Translations under genes and position numbers: made by a program
From: JAAZMA01 sp964564325
GTDB taxonomy: Bacteria > Bacillota > Clostridia > Tissierellales > Tepidimicrobiaceae
NCBI GenBank assembly: GCA_964564325.1
Contig: CAZMBD010000034.1
Coordinates: forward strand, 1 to 20,851
Direction: 5' to 3'
Length of the DNA: 20,851 nt
Shown here: in pieces, positions 16,056 through 20,851 of the stretch
Numbering within the stretch: position 1 is the first letter of the stretch
Layout: each line of letters begins with the position of its first letter
Notes under the pieces: generated by a model
Database searches by the model: none
Told to the model about the DNA's origin: nothing
What the model saw: the letters and a program-made list of their open reading frames with translations, nothing else

Positions 16056-17749
16056 CTTAGTGTAAAATAATTGTTGGACAAAAAACAAAAAAATATAGAG
16101 AATAATCCTCCTTTTGATATAATGTAATTGTCTAAAAAACACAAAAAGGAGGAAATTCTCTATGAATAATATTATACAATTAATAGCAGAGAAAGTTAAG
16201 AGGGAAATTGAAGAAAGTGTAATTAAAGTTCTTGAAGGTGATTTAAACCTTGATAATATCATAGATTCAGTAGGAGAAATGGTTAATGATATTGGGGCTA
16301 AAACTATTCTAGCAATAATTGATGAACTAAATGATATTATTAAAAAATCTCCTGAAAGAAGTGGGAAATATCATATTCATAAAAGTAAGGTTAATAGAAC
16401 ACTAATTACTAGATTTGGGGAATTAGAATTTGAAAGGGCATACTATAAAAATGTAGAAGAAAATAATTATGTATATATACTTGATGAATTACTAGGTATA
16501 GAGAAATATGAAAGAATAGAAGGTAATTTAAAAGGAGATATCTTAGATAAAGCTACAAATGTAAGCTATGAAAAAGCAGCAGAATTATCCACATCTGTAC
16601 CCATAACTAGAGAAACAGTAAAGAGAATAATAAGAGAAAATGGTGCAATAGACAATCTAGAACTTGAAATAAAAGAAAAGAAAAAGGTTAATACAATCTA
16701 CATAGAAGCTGATGAAGACCATGTTCCATTACAAAATGGAAAGAATAAAGAGATGAAATTAATTTATGTATATGATGATAAAACTGAGGTAAGTAAAGGT
16801 AGAACAAGACTTGAAAACATAAGATATTTTACTGGAGAAATGCATCCAGAGGATCTATGGACAGAGGTTGCAACATATATTTATGAAGCTTACGATTTAG
16901 ATTCAGTGGAAAACATATATATAGCTGGAGATGGAGCAAGATGGATAAAAACTGGAACAGAGATAATTAAAGATAGTAAATATGTACTTGATCATTATCA
17001 TCTTAGTAAATATGTAAAAATATTAACAGCTCATCTTGGAAGTCTTGATAATCCAATATATATAGATGAACCCCTGTGGAATTATATGAAAGCTGGAAAT
17101 AAAAAAAGTACAATGGAAATCATAAATTTTGCAATAGATGAAACTCCAATGAAAAGCAAAAAAGAAAGTATGAAAAGAGCTAAAAGATATATATCAAACA
17201 ATTGGGAAGGAATTAAAAATTTATTTGGGGAAGAAAAATATAGATGTAGTGCAGAAGGTCATATAAGCCATATACTATCTGACAGATTAAGTTCAAGACC
17301 AATGGGCTGGAGTGTAATTGGAGCAGACGAAATGGCACGTATGAGAGTCTATAAAGCTAATGGTGGTAGCATAAAAGAGTACTATAGAAAACTTAGAACT
17401 GATAGAAAAAAAGAAGAAAAAGTTTTAGAATTTGATGAAAAAATAATAAATGGAGTAAAAAGAACTTATAACAATATAGATCCGGATATAATGACAGATA
17501 TGCCATATATATCAAGGACAGAGGGTAGATGGCTCAAAAACATGCTTAAAGCTTCATGTTTTTAATGATTAGTATACTTTAAAGCCAGGATATAAATTAG
17601 CATACAAATTAGCCTATTAACTTAGGTTTATTAAGGTAAAGCAAAATTAAAATTACAAATTATTACATTATATGATTATGGAGTTATTATTCTAATATTA
17701 TTTTGAAAATTATTTTTTATTTGTTTTCCAACAATTACTTGACACTATC
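16056..17749 (+). mobile_element. ISLre2-type insertion sequence
   Basis: An element of 1694 bp bounded by the exact 9-bp repeat CCCCTCATT. The imperfect inverted repeats share AGTGT and TAATTGTTGGA: left from 16056 (CTTAGTGTAAAATAATTGTTGG), right read inward from 17749 (GATAGTGTCAAGTAATTGTTGG). Both are followed by A-rich sequence. It carries one long transposase gene on the plus strand, opposite to the IS3 genes. The exact duplication implies a fairly recent, clean insertion. Confidence 0.88.
16162..17565 (+). CDS. ISLre2 family transposase (UPF0236 type)
   Basis: A protein of 467 residues, normal for this family. Visible hallmarks are FGELEFERAYYKN, the acidic IEADEDHVPLQNGK (carrying likely catalytic aspartates), IYIAGDGARWIKTG, VLDHYHLSKYVK, NNWEGIKNLFG and the very conserved CSAEGHISHILSDRLSSRPMGWS, followed by RVYKANGGSIKEY. 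The start at 16162 has an AAAAGGAGG ribosome binding site. The frame is complete with no stop or shift, so the element may still be active. Confidence 0.92.
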   Translation: MNNIIQLIAEKVKREIEESVIKVLEGDLNLDNIIDSVGEMVNDIGAKTILAIIDELNDIIKKSPERSGKYHIHKSKVNRTLITRFGELEFERAYYKNVEENNYVYILDELLGIEKYERIEGNLKGDILDKATNVSYEKAAELSTSVPITRETVKRIIRENGAIDNLELEIKEKKKVNTIYIEADEDHVPLQNGKNKEMKLIYVYDDKTEVSKGRTRLENIRYFTGEMHPEDLWTEVATYIYEAYDLDSVENIYIAGDGARWIKTGTEIIKDSKYVLDHYHLSKYVKILTAHLGSLDNPIYIDEPLWNYMKAGNKKSTMEIINFAIDETPMKSKKESMKRAKRYISNNWEGIKNLFGEEKYRCSAEGHISHILSDRLSSRPMGWSVIGADEMARMRVYKANGGSIKEYYRKLRTDRKKEEKVLEFDEKIINGVKRTYNNIDPDIMTDMPYISRTEGRWLKNMLKASCF

Positions 17750-17758
17750 CCCCTCATT
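17750..17758 (+). repeat. Target site duplication of the ISLre2-type element, right copy
   Basis: Exact second copy of CCCCTCATT (first at 16047-16055). To its right, 17759-17811 is the remaining 5' end of the IS3 element, ending in the TGTACTG terminal sequence on the minus strand. Confidence 0.85.
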
Positions 17759-17840
17759 TATATATTATACATTACCGTCCCTATTTTGTATAATAAGTGG
17801 GGAGCAGTACAGTTCTTTTTGTTTGATTAATAGTAAATTT

Positions 17841-17884
17841 AAACTTGATAATGGATAGTAATATCTGTTATCAGGTTTTATTTT
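17841..17884 (+). terminator. Intrinsic terminator left after the IS3 element
   Basis: Arms 17841-17857 and 17862-17878 pair over 17 nt (including wobble pairs) around a GTAA loop, followed by TATTTT. It lies 30 nt beyond the IS3 end and upstream of the alkaline phosphatase. It could be the original end of the regulator/exporter operon, kept when the rest was lost. Confidence 0.75.
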
Positions 17885-17895
17885 GTAGGTTTTAT

Positions 17896-17945
17896 TTTAC
17901 ACAAGATTTACACAAACATAATGGACTCTTCATTTAGATTTAACA
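17896..17945 (+). promoter_or_regulatory. Pho-box-like direct repeats upstream of alkaline phosphatase
   Basis: TTTACA occurs at 17896-17901 and 17907-17912, exactly 11 bp apart, and TTAACA at 17940-17945 is 33 bp further on, in phase. Repeats of TT(A/T)ACA at 11-bp spacing are the binding pattern of PhoP in Firmicutes. A possible -10, TATAGT, lies at 17955-17960. Context with a phosphate-scavenging enzyme supports a phosphate-starvation promoter. Confidence 0.65.
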
Positions 17946-17995
17946 TACATAATTTATAGTGTAGTTGTAAGAAAAAATAAATTTGGAGGGATATT

Positions 17996-19561
17996 ATGTT
18001 TAAAAAAGTTTTGTTGTCTTTATTGTTGTTATCAATGATTGTTGGAGTTGTAGTAGGAAGTCCGCTTATCTCTGAAATTAATTCAAATTCTCAATTGGTT
18101 GAAGCGACAGGAAGCTCAGTTGCAGCAAAAGAAACAGTAAAATCTCCAAAATATATATTTATGTTTATTGGAGATGGTATGGCAGCAGTTCAAGTAAATT
18201 CAGCTCAAATCTATGGTGGAAATAATCAACACAATAATATGAAATTAGATGAACTTAATTTCCAAGATTTCGAAGCAGTAGGATATCAAACTACCCATGA
18301 TGCAACTTCATTTGCACCAGACTCAGCTTCTACGGCTACAGCCCTATCATCAGGATTTAAAACTTGGAGCGGTACTATAGGATTAAAGCCAGTAGGCGAT
18401 GTTTCAGGAAATGAAGTTGAAAATGTAGATTCAAAAAACGTACCTAAAACAATAGCTGAGAGGCTTAAAGAAGAAAAAGGGATGAAGGTAGGTATCGTAT
18501 CAACAGTTACTATAAACCATGCAACTCCAGCAGCTTATTATGCACATGTACCATCAAGGAATGATTACTATAATATAGCAATGCAGATGGCAGATTCAAA
18601 TTTTGATTATTTTGGTGGTGGAACAATAAACAAACCAAAAGGTAATAACAATGATCAAAAAGATGCATATGAAATTATGAAAGAAAAAGGATATAAAGTA
18701 GTAAACGAAAAAGAGGATATATTGGCTTTAAACAACAAGTCAGGCAAAGTATATGCAGTTACACCAGTAGTTCAAGATAGTGGTTCTATGCCATATGCAA
18801 TAGACAATAAAAAGGGAGACTTAACTCTTACTGATTTTGTTAAAAAAGGTATAGACGTTCTTGATAATGATAAAGGATTTTTTATGATGGTTGAATCAGG
18901 GAAAATTGACTGGGTAGGTCATGCTAATGATGCAAAAACAAATATAACTGAAGTTTTAGCCTTTGAAGATTCAATTCAGGTAGCTATAGATTTTGCTAAA
19001 AAACATCCAGAAGAAACATTAATCATAGTAACAGGAGACCATGAAACAGGTGGTATGACTATAGGTCAAGCTACAACAGGATATGATGTAGCACTAGAAA
19101 TATTAGAAAATCAAAAGATGTCTTATGTAGCGTTTGATGCATTACTTAATGAAATGATAGAAGAAAATCCAAATTTAACTTTTGAAGATGTAATGCCAGT
19201 TATTACTGAAAACTTTGGTCTAAAAAATGAATATATAGATGGTAAAGGTGATAATCCATATATGGCATTAGAACTTTCTAACAGTGAAGTAGATAGACTA
19301 AAGAAAGCATTTGACGAGACTATGGCAGAAGAACCTAAAAAAGATGAAGAATCATATAGACTATATGGCGGCTATAATCCAATATCAGTTACATTGACTC
19401 ATATATTAAACAATAAAGCTGGTATAGGGTGGACTTCTTATTCTCATACAGGAGTGCCAGTTCCAGTATATGCTACAGGTTTACAAGCAGAATTATTCAA
19501 TGGTGCATATGACAACACAGAAGTTTATCATAAATTAGTTACTGCAACAGGATTAAAATAA
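17996..19561 (+). CDS. phoA: Alkaline phosphatase, secreted
   Basis: Hydrolyses phosphate monoesters outside the cytoplasm during phosphate shortage. The 521 residues start with a signal peptide (MFKKVLLSLLLLSMIVGVVVG, with Lys then a hydrophobic core). The metal-binding and catalytic motifs of the family are present: FIGDGM, the nucleophile Ser110 in PDSASTATAL, TINHATPAAYYAHVPSR, MVESGKIDWVGHAND, VTGDHETGGM and, near the end, SYSHTGVPVPVYATG. There is no lipobox cysteine, so it is released or loosely held. The start has a TTGGAGGG ribosome binding site. The upstream 11-bp-spaced repeats suggest PhoP control, and a palindromic terminator follows immediately. Confidence 0.95.
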   Translation: MFKKVLLSLLLLSMIVGVVVGSPLISEINSNSQLVEATGSSVAAKETVKSPKYIFMFIGDGMAAVQVNSAQIYGGNNQHNNMKLDELNFQDFEAVGYQTTHDATSFAPDSASTATALSSGFKTWSGTIGLKPVGDVSGNEVENVDSKNVPKTIAERLKEEKGMKVGIVSTVTINHATPAAYYAHVPSRNDYYNIAMQMADSNFDYFGGGTINKPKGNNNDQKDAYEIMKEKGYKVVNEKEDILALNNKSGKVYAVTPVVQDSGSMPYAIDNKKGDLTLTDFVKKGIDVLDNDKGFFMMVESGKIDWVGHANDAKTNITEVLAFEDSIQVAIDFAKKHPEETLIIVTGDHETGGMTIGQATTGYDVALEILENQKMSYVAFDALLNEMIEENPNLTFEDVMPVITENFGLKNEYIDGKGDNPYMALELSNSEVDRLKKAFDETMAEEPKKDEESYRLYGGYNPISVTLTHILNNKAGIGWTSYSHTGVPVPVYATGLQAELFNGAYDNTEVYHKLVTATGLK

Positions 19562-19570
19562 TTTAAGAAT

Positions 19571-19600
19571 AAATAAGGCTGGAATATTCCAGCCTTATTT
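19571..19600. terminator. Palindromic terminator after alkaline phosphatase
   Basis: A perfect 30-bp palindrome with arms of 15 nt around its centre (core AAGGCTGGAAT/ATTCCAGCCTT), with A/T runs on both sides. It begins 9 nt after the phosphatase stop. Confidence 0.85.
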
Positions 19601-19619
19601 AATGAAAGGGTGTTATTTT

Positions 19620-20753
19620 TTGAAAGAGATTCTAAACAAAGTTAATAGAAAGGAAGTAGGCTTTATTTTTTCCCTACTAATTTTATTAACGATACTTGTA
19701 CTATTGCCAACAGGATTTGATAAACAACTATATATACACACAGAGGGAGTTAAGGCAAAAGTATTATCTGTTGATAATTCAAATGTAATTAATACAGGAC
19801 TATTTAAACAAGGAGATCAAAGAGTTAATATTCAAATAGAAACAGGCTCTTACAAAGGACAGATAGTAGATGCAAATAATATGCTAAAGGGCAGTCTTGC
19901 AGAAGATAAGTTATTTGTAGAAGGTGATAAGGCATGGGTTCTTATTGGTTTTGATGAAGACGGAAATATTAATTTTGCAAATATGGTAGATCACTATAGA
20001 TTAAACAAAGAAATTGTTCTTATTGGGTGCTTTGCAATAGTTATTATATTTTTCTCAGGTTTTACAGGTATTAGAACATTATTATCCTTTGCTTTTGCAT
20101 TACTTAGTATATGGAAAATATTAATTCCTGCAATGTTAAAGGGATTTAATCCTATTATAGTAGCTTTGATAGTAGGGAATTGTTTAACAATCATAACTAT
20201 ATTACTGGTGACAGGTTTTACAAAGAGGTCTTATGCTGCTATTATAAGTGCCATTTCTTGCTCATTTGTTACTTGTATTTTAGCAATTGTATTTGGTAAT
20301 TACTTCAATATTCATGGTGCAGTTATGGATTGGTCAGAATCATTGCTTTATGCAGGTTATTTAAAGCTTAATTTAACAGCTATTTTTCAAGCTGGAATAT
20401 ATCTTGCAAGTACTGGTGCTATATTAGACCTTGCTGTAGATATTTCATCTGCATTAGATGAAGTTGTAAAGAACAATCCTAAGATAACTCGCAAAGATAT
20501 GATAGCATCAGGGGTTAATATTGGGAAATCTGTAGTTGGAAGTCAGACTACAACTCTTTTATTTGCATATATGGGAAGCTATTTATCAGTTATGATGGTC
20601 TATATGGCCCAAGGAACACCAATATTAAATATATTAAACTCAAAGACAATAGCAGCAGAGATACTCCACACTTTCGTAGGATGTATAGGGCTTGTATTGG
20701 TTTCTCCTTTAACATCAGTAATTTGTGGCTTTTTGTTTAAAAGTGAAAAGTAG
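19620..20753 (+). CDS. YibE/F family membrane protein
   Basis: A 377-residue integral membrane protein. A first membrane helix lies near residues 11-31 (VGFIFSLLILLTILVLLP), followed by a soluble domain of about 90 residues outside the membrane, then six or so closely packed helices (IVLIGCFAIVIIFFSG, IIVALIVGNCLTIITILLV and others). The conserved YibE/F segment YLASTGAILDLAVDISSALDEV is present, followed by GKSVVGSQTTTLLFAYMGSY. The function of the family is not established. I start at the TTG at 19620 because AAAGGGTG lies 9 nt upstream; the in-frame ATG at 19602 has no such site and abuts the terminator. Related genomes often have a second YibE/F gene next; none is seen in the remaining 98 nt. 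Confidence 0.8.
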   Translation: MKEILNKVNRKEVGFIFSLLILLTILVLLPTGFDKQLYIHTEGVKAKVLSVDNSNVINTGLFKQGDQRVNIQIETGSYKGQIVDANNMLKGSLAEDKLFVEGDKAWVLIGFDEDGNINFANMVDHYRLNKEIVLIGCFAIVIIFFSGFTGIRTLLSFAFALLSIWKILIPAMLKGFNPIIVALIVGNCLTIITILLVTGFTKRSYAAIISAISCSFVTCILAIVFGNYFNIHGAVMDWSESLLYAGYLKLNLTAIFQAGIYLASTGAILDLAVDISSALDEVVKNNPKITRKDMIASGVNIGKSVVGSQTTTLLFAYMGSYLSVMMVYMAQGTPILNILNSKTIAAEILHTFVGCIGLVLVSPLTSVICGFLFKSEK

Positions 20754-20851
20754 TGATGAGGAGTTCTGAATTATAAAGCTTTTTATAAAGTGGATTCAGC
20801 ATTAAAGAGTAAATATTTTTCGAGCTAATATTCCCCAAAAGTATAGTAATA

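Larger units (their letters stand above)
14719..17811 (-). mobile_element. IS3 family (IS150-like) element, interrupted by an ISLre2-type element
   Basis: The left end TGGTCTGAACCCC (14719) and the right end read inward TGTACTGCTCCCC (from 17811) match at 9 of 13 positions, and further similarity follows (GGGTACGG against GGGACGG). Ends beginning TG and a TGTACTG start are typical of IS150-like members. Removing the inner element and its target duplication leaves about 1390 bp, a normal IS3 size, with overlapping orfA and orfB on the minus strand. No 3-4 bp target duplication is seen in the flanks (ATC left, GTT right), and the sequence to the right does not continue the ABC gene, so a deletion next to the element is likely. 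Confidence 0.8.

Noticed and set aside
14724..16080. IS3 element ending at 16080 with TTGGACA as its right end
   Set aside because: TTGTTGGA at 16071-16078 is part of the ISLre2 inverted repeat (matched at the other end near 17730). The 9-bp duplication and the TGTACTG end at 17811 give a better boundary.
15705..16262. Longer OrfA of 185 residues starting at 16262
   Set aside because: The extra N-terminal part is read through the ISLre2 end in the antisense direction; the GAGGGG site and family alignment support the start at 16040.
20754..20851. Possible second YibE/F gene or remnant at the window end
   Set aside because: The only start nearby (GTG-ATG at about 20754-20759) stops after a few codons, and no membrane-protein sequence follows. 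I see nothing I can support in these 98 nt.
1..20851. CRISPR arrays, tRNA or rRNA genes
   Set aside because: No regularly spaced repeats and no tRNA-like TTC-loop/acceptor pattern or rRNA sequence were seen in the gaps between genes.

Overview
The window is AT-rich chromosomal DNA with short intergenic gaps, AGGAGG/GGTGG-type ribosome binding sites and Firmicute-type riboswitches. Together with the cobalamin-dependent methionine pathway, this points to a low-GC anaerobic Firmicute (Clostridia/Tissierellia-like). The species cannot be named from the sequence alone.

Layout. (1) 1-640: the 5' part of an unrecognised minus-strand gene, a hairpin-rich tract, then a 3' remnant of hisE, closed by a perfect 15-bp hairpin terminator that also ends the operon facing it. 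(2) 653-4566, minus strand: lysA - aspartate kinase - asd, behind a sigma-A type promoter and a lysine riboswitch with its terminator. (3) 4649-12344, plus strand: a divergent methionine operon, metY - metA - hom - metF - MetH reactivation protein - metH. Its roughly 340-nt leader holds two aptamers in tandem, each with its own terminator: first a variant that looks like a rearranged member of the SAM-I/SAM-IV superfamily, then a canonical SAM-I (S-box) riboswitch. (4) 12411-14718: an ArsR-type regulator whose promoter carries a perfect 23-bp palindrome between -35 and -10, followed by an ABC exporter gene that is broken twice. (5) 14719-17811: an IS3/IS150-type element with an ISLre2-type element nested in it, the inner one with an exact 9-bp target duplication. 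(6) 17812-20851: a leftover terminator, a Pho-box-like promoter region, a secreted alkaline phosphatase, a perfect palindromic terminator and a YibE/F-type membrane protein.

How the genes work together. Aspartate kinase and Asd make aspartate semialdehyde. LysA is the last step of the lysine branch. Hom draws semialdehyde into homoserine, MetA activates it (the sequence favours acetyl), MetY sulfhydrylates it directly to homocysteine, and MetH methylates homocysteine with methyl-folate supplied by MetF. MetH lacks its usual C-terminal reactivation domain, which is encoded by the separate gene just upstream. Lysine (one riboswitch) and S-adenosylmethionine (probably two aptamers) appear to control the two halves of the aspartate family from one shared intergenic region of about 800 bp.

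The best candidate for something under-described is the variant aptamer at 4703-4798. The nested IS elements with apparent loss of the rest of the ABC exporter, and the hisE remnant, record genome decay by mobile elements.
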